From the IMG/VR virus record IMGVR_UViG_3300027743_000008, positions 1 through 50,230 of that record: 50,230 nucleotides of DNA. The stretch is one strand, 5' to 3'. Below the pieces are notes generated by a model that was not told the origin of the DNA, did not search any database, and was given only the letters and a program-made list of their open reading frames with translations. Position numbers and translations under genes: made by a program. The stretch comes from a virus. This document shows positions 31,686-40,264 of the stretch, one piece after another (within the stretch, counting starts at the first letter, position 1; every line of letters starts with the position of its first letter).

Positions 31686-32771
31686 TCAGCCTCCTGCTCG
31701 TCTGGCGTTTTCAAGTCCTTGGAGTGCTGCTTCCATGAGGGATTTGGGTGCCGCGCGAGCAGAAGAAGGTGGGGTGCCTCCGTTCGGTAGTCTGGGCGTC
31801 GAGTTGGGCCGTGGCGTGAAGGATCGCATCTGGCGGTTGACCTCGTCGTAGGCTGCCTTGGTTATCGCAAGGGCGTCCTCGACAGTCGCTATGGTTCCGC
31901 CGCGTTCGAACAGCATGGCTTGCGCCGCCCTCCGGACGGAGGGTGCTTTAGCCTTGTAATCCGGGTCGCTCGCAGAGAGCCGAAGCTCGAAGTTGGAGAC
32001 GGCGCGCTGGACGTCGGCCTGAACCGCACGCACTTGCGAGACCTGCGTCTCCTGCGTGGTTTCCTTGAGTTCGAACTGCGTGCGCTGGTTGTCGAACCGC
32101 TGCCGCGCGAACTCCTTGGCCGCTGTCTCGGTCATGTGACCGGCGCGGACGCGCTCGGACAGGTCTTTCGGGAGGACAACCCCCAGATACTCCTGTGCTT
32201 GGCGCACGAACGGGGCAATCGTCTTGTAGAACGAAGCGTAGTCCCCGGCGCGCAGCATCGCTGCGATGCGCAGGGTTCCGGTGATGTCTTCGCCGGAAAG
32301 CTTGTTCGTGATGGCGAACTGCTCAAGCTCGCTGCCGATCTCGGCGGCAGGGCGAAGTGCAGCAACCTCGTTGCGCAACTCGCGCCGCTGTTTCAGCAGC
32401 TTGTTGATCTTCTTGCGAACGACCGGAGCCGCCTCTTGCGGGGCCTGCTCGTCGTCGTCCTCCGAAGACCCGTCGTCTGTCTCCTGACCTTCTTTCTCTG
32501 CCTGATCGGGTTTTTCTGGCTGGGTGCCGTCCGGGGGAGCGGACGTGTCGTCGTCCTTGGCCAGCACGTCGCGTTCGTTCGTGGCCGGAACCACCTTGAG
32601 AACTGCGTCGAGCAGGCTGGACTTGGACTGATCCCCTGAAGGAACCGGCGACGCTTCGGTCGCCGGGGTGCTTGGCGCAGGAGACGGGCTAGCCGACGGC
32701 GCTGCTGTCTCTTGTGAAGGAGAGGGGCTTGCGCTGTCCGCTGAAGCCGTGGGAGGTGCTTCGTCGGCCAT
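31686..32771 (-). CDS. scaffolding protein
   Basis: 361 residues. N-terminal ~100 residues are Ser/Pro/Ala/acidic low complexity, followed by a charged helical region (VRKKINKLLKQRRELRNEVA) and a C-terminal basic Pro-rich end. Composition, size and position between portal and capsid are typical of phage scaffold. It would guide capsid assembly and then leave or be retained. Confidence 0.7.
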   Translation of the reverse strand: MADEAPPTASADSASPSPSQETAAPSASPSPAPSTPATEASPVPSGDQSKSSLLDAVLKVVPATNERDVLAKDDDTSAPPDGTQPEKPDQAEKEGQETDDGSSEDDDEQAPQEAAPVVRKKINKLLKQRRELRNEVAALRPAAEIGSELEQFAITNKLSGEDITGTLRIAAMLRAGDYASFYKTIAPFVRQAQEYLGVVLPKDLSERVRAGHMTETAAKEFARQRFDNQRTQFELKETTQETQVSQVRAVQADVQRAVSNFELRLSASDPDYKAKAPSVRRAAQAMLFERGGTIATVEDALAITKAAYDEVNRQMRSFTPRPNSTPRLPNGGTPPSSARAAPKSLMEAALQGLENARRAGG

Positions 32772-32789
32772 CTATGTCTCTGACTGCGG

Positions 32790-32810
32790 TTGCGCCCGTT
32801 ATAGGCGCAA
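32790..32810 (-). promoter_or_regulatory. hairpin in the leader of the scaffold gene
   Basis: TTGCGCC/GGCGCAA inverted repeat, loop of seven. It overlaps the 12-mer CGGTTGCGCCCG that recurs at 48733 upstream of the HGG-motif gene. No T-tract, so a leader or regulatory element is more likely than a terminator. Confidence 0.35.
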
Positions 32811-32824
32811 AGTTTTGCGACAGT

Positions 32825-35251
32825 CTACTGCAATCGTGTGGTCGGGCTTTGCCCCTCCGGCGAAGGACTGCTCTGGGGCGGCGTCGGCGTCTGGCTGTTG
32901 GTCGGAGACGGCTGCGGCGCGTTGAGCGATCCCTGCGGTCCCTGCGCGTTGGGGTCGCCCTGACCGGGCAGGCCCGGAATTTTCCCGGAGTTCATCGACG
33001 TGATCGACGGGAGACCGTCGGCAATCGCCTCGTCGACGTCGACCTTGTCGTCCATGCGCCGGATGGCTTCCTTGGCCAAGAACGACGGCTTGACGCCGGG
33101 AAGCTGCATCAGGATGGGTGCCAGTCTTTCGAAATTTTGCAGTTCCTGCGCTTGGTTCGGTCTCCCGGAAGAGCCAGCTTGTATTTCGAGATAGATGTCC
33201 CGCGCGACCTCCGACTTGGTCAGCACCGGCCACATCGCGCCGGGGCCGACGACCGACTTCACGACCTCTTCCGAAACATTGAGCAGAAGAATTTGACCAG
33301 CCGCCTTGGCCATTGCGTTGAGCGTCTCGTCGATGTCGTCGATGGAGGAGCCGGTGGCGTTGGCTTTGGCTGACGCGGCGTAGGAGGTTTCGGTCGCGGT
33401 ATCGCCGGATGTGCCGCCCAGATCAGCTTCTTGGTCTCCGACTGCCCTTTGAAGGTCTTGAAAGATCGGGTTGACCTCGTAGAGGTTCGGGTCAATTGGC
33501 GCTCCCTTTACAGCCTGTAACAATTGGTTGATGTCCTGCCCCGGCTGGAGGCCGGAGACACCGATCAGCGCGTTGACCGGGTGAGACCTGAACGCTTCGA
33601 GGTCGTCCTCGGACAGGGTTCCCTCGGCGTAGGCGGTCTTCGGCCGGTTGGCGATGCGATGCTCGCGCAGGCCCTGCCGCGCACGGTTCAGCTCACGCTG
33701 CATCGGGCGGATCAACTGGACGTCGGAGATCGGGTAAACCCTTCCGTCGACCTCGTTGAAGGCCGTCAGGAACCACGGCCAGAAGCGGTCGGTGTAGACC
33801 TCCGGCGCGGTAGGCTCGCCGAGGAAGTCCTTGTAGCCGTCGCATATCTTGTAAACGAGGCCGTCCTTCTTGTTGTAGACGTGCCAGACGACGCAGTTGC
33901 TGGTGTCGGCATCGTCGTCGATGCCTGTCTCCTTGGACCCGCCGGTCTCCCAGCTTTGCCTTGCGCGCTCGTAATCGGAGCCGACGTCCATGCGCTCGTA
34001 GGACGTGTGTCCCTTGGAGACGTCGACGCCGTATGTCTCCTGCACCTCGTTGACGCTGAGCAGGAACTCCTCGGCGACCCAGTCGCAACCCAAGAAATCC
34101 CGCAACTGGATGCAGTGCGGATCGGGGATGACAGCCGTCGATTTCGGCCATGAGAACACCAGCCCCTCGCGGACCACGATGTCCTGCTCTTTCGAGAGGG
34201 CGTCGAGGGTAAGGCGCAGTTGCTCGGCGCTGGCGCTGTCCATCTCTGTCTCGCCGTCGGCGAGGTCGGCCGAGATGCGCTCGACGAGCTGAAGCTGGCT
34301 CTGGATGTCGGCGATGCGGCTATCGAGGTCCGGGGACTTTCCCATGACGCGCTGGAAGCCGAGGCGGGTCCAGCCGACCCCTGAAGTAGCGGCTCTCCTG
34401 ACCGTCATCTTCATCATCGACTTGAACGACTGCTGCTGCTCGGAGAGTTCGTACTCGTAGAGGATTTCCAGCGTGCGGGCGATCTTGTTGAGCATCGTCA
34501 ACTGGCGCTTGACGTTCTGCGCGTCGGCGATGATCTCGTTGGCGCTGGCGATTTCGTCCGGCGGCGGCATCATCGGCATCGGCGGCATCGGCGCACCCAT
34601 GCCGGGTCCAGCTTCCGGCCCCGGCGCTCCGGGCGATCCGGCTGCGGCCGGGTTACCGCCGGGCAGCGGCGGAGACGCAGGCATGGCTCCGGGCTGCGGC
34701 ATCCCCGGCATCATGCCGGGGCCGTTGCCCATCGCCCCGGCCGACGCCAGCCCGAGGTTCTGGGCGATGCCCATCATCGCCATCATTCCGGCCTGCTGGG
34801 CCTGCTGCACGGTCTGTTGTGCCTGCGCGAGGCTCTCCATCGTGCCGTCCCAGACCGTCGACAAAATGCGCTGTCTCCTGCGGCAGATCGCCTTCGGGTT
34901 CTTGGCGTAGACGCTGGCGACCCGTTTTTGAATGTGCTGGAGGGTGATGTTCGCGATGTAGAGGTCGGCCGTGGCGACGTCATCGAACAGCACCTTCTTC
35001 GGGTCTTCCGGCCACTGCGCCCCGGCCGCGAACTTCTGGTCGGTCTCCATCTGCCGGAACGTCTTGTCCCAGAACGTCTTGCCGTGCTTGACCATGCTGG
35101 TCATGGCGTCGACGAGGGCTTTGCGCCTTGGCTCGGGTTCCGGCTGCTCGCGCTTGAGCATCGGCCCCTGTGTCTCCGGCGGCACCAGCAGGGGGTGCGG
35201 CTCGGGAGGAGGTCCGATATCGACGAGCGGGGGTTCGGGTGGGAGGGCCAT
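32825..35251 (-). CDS. portal protein
   Basis: 808 residues, ATG at 35251 sharing a base with the terminase stop (TAATG). P22-type size. LTAFNEVDGRVYPISDVQLI and LNRARQGLREHRIANRPKTA are characteristic of podovirus portals. Unusually, residues ~165-235 form a Met/Pro/Gly/Ala low-complexity insertion (e.g. GPGMMPGMPQPGAMP). The C-terminus is Pro/Gln/Ser-rich. The portal ring is the packaging and ejection gate. Confidence 0.85.
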   Translation of the reverse strand: MALPPEPPLVDIGPPPEPHPLLVPPETQGPMLKREQPEPEPRRKALVDAMTSMVKHGKTFWDKTFRQMETDQKFAAGAQWPEDPKKVLFDDVATADLYIANITLQHIQKRVASVYAKNPKAICRRRQRILSTVWDGTMESLAQAQQTVQQAQQAGMMAMMGIAQNLGLASAGAMGNGPGMMPGMPQPGAMPASPPLPGGNPAAAGSPGAPGPEAGPGMGAPMPPMPMMPPPDEIASANEIIADAQNVKRQLTMLNKIARTLEILYEYELSEQQQSFKSMMKMTVRRAATSGVGWTRLGFQRVMGKSPDLDSRIADIQSQLQLVERISADLADGETEMDSASAEQLRLTLDALSKEQDIVVREGLVFSWPKSTAVIPDPHCIQLRDFLGCDWVAEEFLLSVNEVQETYGVDVSKGHTSYERMDVGSDYERARQSWETGGSKETGIDDDADTSNCVVWHVYNKKDGLVYKICDGYKDFLGEPTAPEVYTDRFWPWFLTAFNEVDGRVYPISDVQLIRPMQRELNRARQGLREHRIANRPKTAYAEGTLSEDDLEAFRSHPVNALIGVSGLQPGQDINQLLQAVKGAPIDPNLYEVNPIFQDLQRAVGDQEADLGGTSGDTATETSYAASAKANATGSSIDDIDETLNAMAKAAGQILLLNVSEEVVKSVVGPGAMWPVLTKSEVARDIYLEIQAGSSGRPNQAQELQNFERLAPILMQLPGVKPSFLAKEAIRRMDDKVDVDEAIADGLPSITSMNSGKIPGLPGQGDPNAQGPQGSLNAPQPSPTNSQTPTPPQSSPSPEGQSPTTRLQ

Positions 35252-36807
35252 TACCAACCTGCTTTCTCAGCGCCGTTCAACACGCGCTTTTCGAGGACCG
35301 ACGACTGCTTCACCCAGCCGAGGGTGCCGGGCTTTGGGCCTTGCTTCTTCGCCCTAATCGCGCCCGGAGACGCCTGCGCACCCAGACCGGAACCGATCCA
35401 CGCCAAGGCATCAACAAAGTCGTCTCTGGCCCCGAAAGGAAACTGGAGAAGTTCTTGACGCGCCTCCATCCACCACGGCGCGAAGGAAGGGAAGTAGACC
35501 ATCCCCATCGCCATGCGAGCCATGATGGACTGCGCTCTGGACTTTTTGTCATGGACGGGGGTGACCTCGCAGACGGATGTGAACGTCGACCTCTCCAGCA
35601 TCCGCTTGCGCAGGAAAGGGCCAATCGACTTCGAAATGTGGCCTCTTTCCGCCCACCAGTAGAGCGGCTTGTACTTGGCCATCAGGTCGATCATGCGCTC
35701 GACGGTCTGGTCTGTCGAGATATGCGCCCAGACGAGGTCTTCCATGATCCAGATGTTCTGGTCCTCGTCGACGCCGACCATCAAACAACAGGTCTTGTCG
35801 CGGTCCTGCGTGGTGGAGACAGCGTGGTCGCTCGACGCATAGAAACGCAGCCGGTCATTGGGTGGCCGGTCGTTCCTCCCATAGGTCTTAATCTTGTCGG
35901 CTGGGAAGAAATTCCCTTTCTCGGGAGTTGGTGAACCCTGATACAGCGCCTGAAAGCCGCGTGGGTCGGCGGCGCGCATCTCTTCCAGATACTGGACCGG
36001 GAAACGCTGGGGCCACAGCGCATCACCCGCTTTCCTGCCCAAAGGGTCTCCAACACCGAGAGACAGGGCGGGGAGGTCGATGATCTTCCATTTCGGACCC
36101 TCCACCGGGGAGTAGTCCGGGTTCTGGGGGTCTGTTAGCCGACCAACGAGATCGTCTTCATGCCAGCGGGTTTGAATAATCACGATCCAGCCCACGCTCG
36201 ACAGGAGGCGCGTTTTCGCGACCTGATTGTACCAAGACCAGAGTTTGTTCCGGGTGACGAGGCTGTCGGCTTCGACCCGGTCCTTGATCGGATCGTCGAT
36301 GAGGAGACCGATGGAGCCACGCCCGGTGATTGCAGACCCCCGGCCGACGAAAAAGAGCTTTCCGCCCTCGGTTGTCTCCACGCGGTCGACCGACGCTGTT
36401 CGGAGAGCCATGTCGGGGAAGACCTGTCGGTAGACGCTGTCCTCCATGATCTCCCGGACTTCTCGTCCAAAATCCCACGAAAGTTTGTCGCTGTAGGTCG
36501 CAAGGATGATGCTTTCTTCAGGGTGCCGCCCCTCGTACCACGCCGGGAACATCCGGCTCGAAAGCTGGCTCTTCCCGTGTCTCGGCGGCACGTTGATGAT
36601 CAGGCGCGGGATCAGGCCAAGCTCGACCTGCTCCAGCGCGGCAGCTATCGCCCGGTGATGCAGGGCCGTGATGTACTGGCTCTTGTCGGTGTCGTCCGGG
36701 TCGTTGGCGTCGGGCATCATGAAGCGAGCGAAATCGAGGAGGTCATCCTTCGCTGCGAGTGCGGCCCGACGCCGCTTGAGGGCCTTGAGGTATCTCGGGT
36801 CGGTCAC
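35251..36807 (-). CDS. terminase large subunit
   Basis: 518 residues, GTG start at 36807 (GTGA overlap). Walker A PPRHGKS at 74-80, Walker B LLIDDP at 168-173, coupling motif IIQTRWHEDDL, and a nuclease domain ending GARDDFVDALAW. It cleaves and pumps DNA into the procapsid through the portal encoded next. Confidence 0.93.
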   Translation of the reverse strand: MTDPRYLKALKRRRAALAAKDDLLDFARFMMPDANDPDDTDKSQYITALHHRAIAAALEQVELGLIPRLIINVPPRHGKSQLSSRMFPAWYEGRHPEESIILATYSDKLSWDFGREVREIMEDSVYRQVFPDMALRTASVDRVETTEGGKLFFVGRGSAITGRGSIGLLIDDPIKDRVEADSLVTRNKLWSWYNQVAKTRLLSSVGWIVIIQTRWHEDDLVGRLTDPQNPDYSPVEGPKWKIIDLPALSLGVGDPLGRKAGDALWPQRFPVQYLEEMRAADPRGFQALYQGSPTPEKGNFFPADKIKTYGRNDRPPNDRLRFYASSDHAVSTTQDRDKTCCLMVGVDEDQNIWIMEDLVWAHISTDQTVERMIDLMAKYKPLYWWAERGHISKSIGPFLRKRMLERSTFTSVCEVTPVHDKKSRAQSIMARMAMGMVYFPSFAPWWMEARQELLQFPFGARDDFVDALAWIGSGLGAQASPGAIRAKKQGPKPGTLGWVKQSSVLEKRVLNGAEKAGW

Positions 36808-37412
36808 TTCTTCCTTGGCTTCGGATCGTCCTTATGCTCGGCGCGAGACAGCGGGATGCCGCCTGCGGTGCCGAACTCGTCGACCGATTTCTGCGCGGCG
36901 CGCTTGGTGGCGACGGCCTCGCGATCCGACGGCGGGATGTCCTCGTCGTCGCCGATGAAGACGTCGTCGTTCAACCCGGCTTCGGCAGCCTTGCGGTCAG
37001 CGATGTTGCCGAGGCTGTCCGGCTCGAACGCGGTATGCTCGTCGGCGCGGGTCGCCTTGGCCGGGGCCGGGCGCAAGCCCATCGGGTTGGCGCGCGGATC
37101 GTCAAGGTCGTTGGGGTCGTAGTCGAGGGTATCCGGGTTCGGGGGCCAAGTGTCCCTGTACAGCATCTCGCCGACGGTGCGCAAAATGCCGGAGACCTGC
37201 GTCTTGTCGGCCTTGCCCTTCCAGCGGTCGATGACCTCCTCGAAGCTTTCGCGGATTTCATCGTCGGAGACATTGGCGATCTTGGTCTTGTGCTCGTTCT
37301 TGCCGTCCGGCCCCTTGGTCTGGTCGTAGCCGCCGGTCGCCTTGCGATTGGCAACGGCAGCCCGTTCGGCCTCGTCGGCCTCGGCAGGTGTCATCACTCT
37401 GGTAGTGGCCAT
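36804..37412 (-). CDS. hypothetical protein upstream of large terminase
   Basis: 202 residues, AAAGGAA before ATG at 37412. Highly charged and probably mostly disordered: early Lys/Glu segment, SDDEIRESFEEVIDRWKGKA helix, ending DDPKPRKK. Position suggests a packaging role, but it does not look like a standard small terminase. Confidence 0.6.
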   Translation of the reverse strand: MATTRVMTPAEADEAERAAVANRKATGGYDQTKGPDGKNEHKTKIANVSDDEIRESFEEVIDRWKGKADKTQVSGILRTVGEMLYRDTWPPNPDTLDYDPNDLDDPRANPMGLRPAPAKATRADEHTAFEPDSLGNIADRKAAEAGLNDDVFIGDDEDIPPSDREAVATKRAAQKSVDEFGTAGGIPLSRAEHKDDPKPRKK

Positions 37413-37430
37413 GAGAGTTCCTTTCGGGTT

Positions 37431-38090
37431 CTAGGTGAACGTGAAGTCAATCGGCCCCGCAACCTGAGACCCGGTGTGGACCTCGACGGGGCAGACAGCA
37501 GGCACTGCGAACAACGAAGGCTTAACGCCCGTCGTGACTTCCGTATCCGAAACAAACGTGGTCGGCTCGATATATCCGTTGAAGACGATGATGCTGTCGG
37601 GGGTAAACCCGGTTCCGATGCACGACATGACGATGTCGGCGGCGTCTCCGGAGACAGCGGTCGCGGGAGACAGGCTGTCGAGCGTCGGAGCCGCCGGGGG
37701 TTCCGGCGCGACAGGGCCACCTTCGTAGGTCGTCCACGTCTCGTCAGCCCGGACGGTCTCGGCCTGCGTGTAAAGCCCGCGCACGGCGCGGTCCTTGTGC
37801 AGCACGTTCCTGTACTGGTCGACGACGGCAGTCAGCGCGTCCATGAAAGCCTGCTCGGTCTCGGGCATCTCTGTCTCCTGATCCTCTGGCCAGCCGCTCG
37901 GGCTGGATTTGACGTCTCGATAGGTGATCATATCCTCATCCTCCGGGATGAAATAGACGACGCCAACGACCACGGTAGGCCACGTCGTGTTGAGCTTGCG
38001 CAGGAACTCCTCGGGCGTCATTCCCATGCCAGCCGCCTCACGCGCCAGCCACGGCCGGGTGACGCCGACGGGGTCGTAAAGCTGGATCAT
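37431..38090 (-). CDS. IPT/TIG-domain protein
   Basis: 219 residues from ATG at 38090 (ATGA overlap with DUF3309). After ~150 residues containing an EEFLRKLNTTWPTVVVGVVY helix-strand unit, the C-terminal ~75 residues show PTLDSLSPATAVSGDAADIV then GTGFTPDSIIVFNGY, a clear IPT/TIG immunoglobulin-like fold. Such domains decorate phage structural proteins and bind surfaces. Confidence 0.65.
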   Translation of the reverse strand: MIQLYDPVGVTRPWLAREAAGMGMTPEEFLRKLNTTWPTVVVGVVYFIPEDEDMITYRDVKSSPSGWPEDQETEMPETEQAFMDALTAVVDQYRNVLHKDRAVRGLYTQAETVRADETWTTYEGGPVAPEPPAAPTLDSLSPATAVSGDAADIVMSCIGTGFTPDSIIVFNGYIEPTTFVSDTEVTTGVKPSLFAVPAVCPVEVHTGSQVAGPIDFTFT

Positions 38091-38245
38091 ATGCGCCCCA
38101 ACAGGAACAGGATCAGGATGATCACCAGCACCAGCCCGATCAGCCCGCTGGGGCCGTAGCCCCATGAGCTGCTGTAACCCCAGTTGGGGAGAGCGCCAAG
38201 CAGGACGACGATCAAAATGATGATCAGAACAGTGGTCAGCGTCAT
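38087..38245 (-). CDS. DUF3309 small membrane protein
   Basis: 52 residues, start ATG at 38245 preceded by GGAGACA. Two hydrophobic segments flank NWGYSSSWGYGPSG: the exact layout of the DUF3309 family common in alphaproteobacteria. Coupled to the endolysin gene upstream and the IPT/TIG gene downstream. It may act as a holin or antiholin in this cassette. Confidence 0.85.
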   Translation of the reverse strand: MTLTTVLIIILIVVLLGALPNWGYSSSWGYGPSGLIGLVLVIILILFLLGRI

Positions 38246-38823
38246 GGCGTGTCTCCTTCGATGCTCTCTTCGAGCGCGACGAGGAACTGGTCGTGGTAGG
38301 CGGCGATCAGCGTGTCGTCGTCGTTTCCGTTGATGATCTGTCGGGCGTTGACGGCGTCGTCGGTGGCGTCGTTGAAGTACTGACCCAGCTTCCGGCCGGT
38401 GAACCAACCCTCGGCCATTCCGCGAAACATAACGCGCGCGGCAATGAGACTATCGAGGGCGACTTCAGGGTGAGCCACGAGATCTCGGTCGTCGATGAGG
38501 CCAAGTGCAGCAGACGCATTGCGATAGTTCTCCTCCCACGTCAGCTGCACGAAACCGCGCCCGATGTAGGGGTAGTAGTCCTTGTCCTTGAGGTAGCTGT
38601 CGCTGCCGTACTCGGTGACCGGCCACATCTTGTAGGCGGTCTCATGGTAGGTGGTCGAGAGCATGTAGGCTAACCACCTGACGTCGTTCATCGGGCTCCC
38701 GGTCAGCTGGGTCTCCCAGAGCCCTAGGATCACGTTCTGGCCGTCGACGTTCTGCTGCGTCAGGGCTCCCTCGAACAGCACGTCCCGCACCACGGCAAAG
38801 TAAATATCCCTATCGAACCTCAT
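38242..38823 (-). CDS. endolysin, GH19 chitinase-like
   Basis: 193 residues, ATG at 38823 (ATGA overlap). STTYHETAYKMWPV places a His-Glu at 60-61, and YIGRGFVQLTWEENY at ~86-100 is the signature of phage GH19-type muramidases. No signal peptide, so export would need a holin. Small membrane proteins encoded on both sides fit this. Confidence 0.85.
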   Translation of the reverse strand: MRFDRDIYFAVVRDVLFEGALTQQNVDGQNVILGLWETQLTGSPMNDVRWLAYMLSTTYHETAYKMWPVTEYGSDSYLKDKDYYPYIGRGFVQLTWEENYRNASAALGLIDDRDLVAHPEVALDSLIAARVMFRGMAEGWFTGRKLGQYFNDATDDAVNARQIINGNDDDTLIAAYHDQFLVALEESIEGDTP

Positions 38824-38906
38824 GACGTGAACCCCAGCCACAGGAGGACGACGACGATCACGATGAGCGCCAGCGTCATCATTGTCTGCGCCGAGAAGTT
38901 GCTCAT
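38820..38906 (-). CDS. 28-residue membrane peptide in the lysis cassette
   Basis: ATG at 38906, stop overlapping the endolysin start. A single span, TLALIVIVVVLLWLG. Candidate holin component or leader peptide. Confidence 0.55.
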   Translation of the reverse strand: MSNFSAQTMMTLALIVIVVVLLWLGFTS

Positions 38907-39079
38907 CACGCCCCCTTGCACGCCGCGATCAGCGCCAGTTCGCGCTCTTGGACCCTTTCGGCGTTGGCGCTCGATATGAAATACACCATCGCCATCGTCA
39001 CGATCTGCAAGATCACAATCGACAAAAGGGCCGGATGGCCCCTGAGTTCGCCGACGGCGCTGGCGAGGTGCTGGATCAT
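38906..39079 (-). CDS. 57-residue single-span protein, holin or spanin candidate
   Basis: ATG at 39079 (ATGA overlap) and stop overlapping the next start (TGATG). Contains ALLSIVILQIVTMAMVYFIS as a transmembrane helix, followed by a charged tail NAERVQERELALIAACKGA. Typical architecture for a class III-like holin or i-spanin-like protein. Confidence 0.55.
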   Translation of the reverse strand: MIQHLASAVGELRGHPALLSIVILQIVTMAMVYFISSANAERVQERELALIAACKGA

Positions 39080-39471
39080 TCCAGTGCGGCGGTGAACGAG
39101 AACGGCTTCGGCGGCGTCTGGAAGATGCCGTTTCTGACCGAAATCTGCCAGACTTGAGCACCCACAACCGTCGAGGTGGCCAGCACGGTGGTCATCGAGG
39201 TCGCGGAGACAAAGGTCTTGGCGACCGGCACGTTGTTGACCAGCACTTCGCTGTTGGTGTTGAAGTTCGTGCCGGTCAGCGTGACGGTGGTGTTCGCGGC
39301 CCCGGCCACGGCGGTGACCGGCGAGATCGACGCCAGCGTCGGCGTGTTGGTCGAGTTGGTCTTCATCCACTCGGCGGCGTTCTCGGCATTCAGGAAGTGA
39401 TATTCCTTGCCGTCGTCGCCCTTGAGTTCGATCTTGAGGTCGCCACGCCTGCGGGCGCTGGTGATGATCAT
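39076..39471 (-). CDS. IPT/TIG-domain protein, second copy
   Basis: 131 residues, AAAAGGAGACA upstream of ATG at 39471. About 45 N-terminal residues precede PTLASISPVTAVAGAANTTV and GTNFNTNSEVLVNNVPV, an IPT/TIG fold resembling the C-terminal domain of the 37431-38090 protein. Probably a minor virion or fibre accessory protein. Confidence 0.7.
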   Translation of the reverse strand: MIITSARRRGDLKIELKGDDGKEYHFLNAENAAEWMKTNSTNTPTLASISPVTAVAGAANTTVTLTGTNFNTNSEVLVNNVPVAKTFVSATSMTTVLATSTVVGAQVWQISVRNGIFQTPPKPFSFTAALE

Positions 39472-39473
39472 GG

Positions 39474-39854
39474 CTATGTCTCCTTTTGCCGCTTGCCTCT
39501 GGGGGCTGCGAGCTGCGCTTCGAAACCCGTGGGGGTGGACGCCGCGAAGGCGTTGGCGCGGCTGTCCCAGATCGTCGCCAGCGCAAACTCGATGTCGCCG
39601 TCCGGCACCGCCGCGCCGCCCTCGTTCTCGATAGTCTGGGTGATCGACGGATTGCTCGACACCAGATGCATCGACAGCATCAGCGCGTCCTCGTCGCCCC
39701 GGAAAATCCGGCTCGAATAGGCGGTGCGGTTGTCATGGTTGGCGGTGGCCGCGTCCTCGGCGGCGACGTTCTGCGCTACCTTCAGGCTGATGAAGCTGAC
39801 GCGGGTGTAGAACTCCGGCTTGGAGACTTCGGCAATGATGTCGCTACTGGCCAT
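39474..39854 (-). CDS. hypothetical virion or fibre-region protein
   Basis: 126 residues, ATG at 39854. Alternating strand and short helix with FYTRVSFISLKVAQNVAAED then SMHLVSSNPSITQTIENEGG. No family recognised. Neighbouring genes are coupled. Confidence 0.55.
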   Translation of the reverse strand: MASSDIIAEVSKPEFYTRVSFISLKVAQNVAAEDAATANHDNRTAYSSRIFRGDEDALMLSMHLVSSNPSITQTIENEGGAAVPDGDIEFALATIWDSRANAFAASTPTGFEAQLAAPRGKRQKET

Positions 39855-40026
39855 GAAGGTGATCCCATTCTTCCCCGGACATGATGTCGAACCGCTTGCG
39901 TTGCAGCCGCTCGACCCTTTCCCGGTACGCTGCGTTATCGGCTTTCGCCTCGTCTGACGCCGTGTCGATGTCGTCCAACAAGGCCCACAGCCGCACGGCT
40001 TTCTGCTCGATTTCGTTACTGGCCAC
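39844..40026 (-). CDS. 60-residue charged helical hypothetical protein
   Basis: GTG start at 40026, with GGAGG six to seven bases upstream. Predicted helical (EIEQKAVRLWALLDDIDTAS, YRERVERLQRKRF). Its end overlaps the start of the next gene by 11 bases. Confidence 0.5.
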   Translation of the reverse strand: MASNEIEQKAVRLWALLDDIDTASDEAKADNAAYRERVERLQRKRFDIMSGEEWDHLHGQ

Positions 40027-40264
40027 TGAGAGCCTCCCTGATTGTTTTGCCGCCGAACAGCGTGTCCGGCACGGCGGTGATGTTCTTGTCGACCGGCACC
40101 GCCGCAGGCTCGATGGTGCCGCCGCCTTCGAGGTAGCGCAGCCAGTCGCCTTGGGCGCAGGCGTCGTCCAACCACCAGACCATGCCCTTGTCGTCGACGG
40201 CGCGGATCAGCATGTCGGGCGGCGGCGCGTCGTTGACGACATACTGGGCGGAAACGATTGCCAT
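40016..40264 (-). CDS. 82-residue hypothetical tail-region protein
   Basis: ATG at 40264 overlaps the fibre stop (TGATG), with GGGAGG upstream. VDDKGMVWWLDDACAQGDWL then YLEGGGTIEPAAVPVDK. Probably a fibre-associated or chaperone-like small protein; no family recognised. Confidence 0.55.
   Translation of the reverse strand: MAIVSAQYVVNDAPPPDMLIRAVDDKGMVWWLDDACAQGDWLRYLEGGGTIEPAAVPVDKNITAVPDTLFGGKTIREALSGQ

Noticed and set aside
36804-37412. Assignment of this gene as small terminase from position alone
   Set aside because: Charged, disordered-looking sequence without HTH; the 83-residue protein at 47722 is a slightly better candidate.
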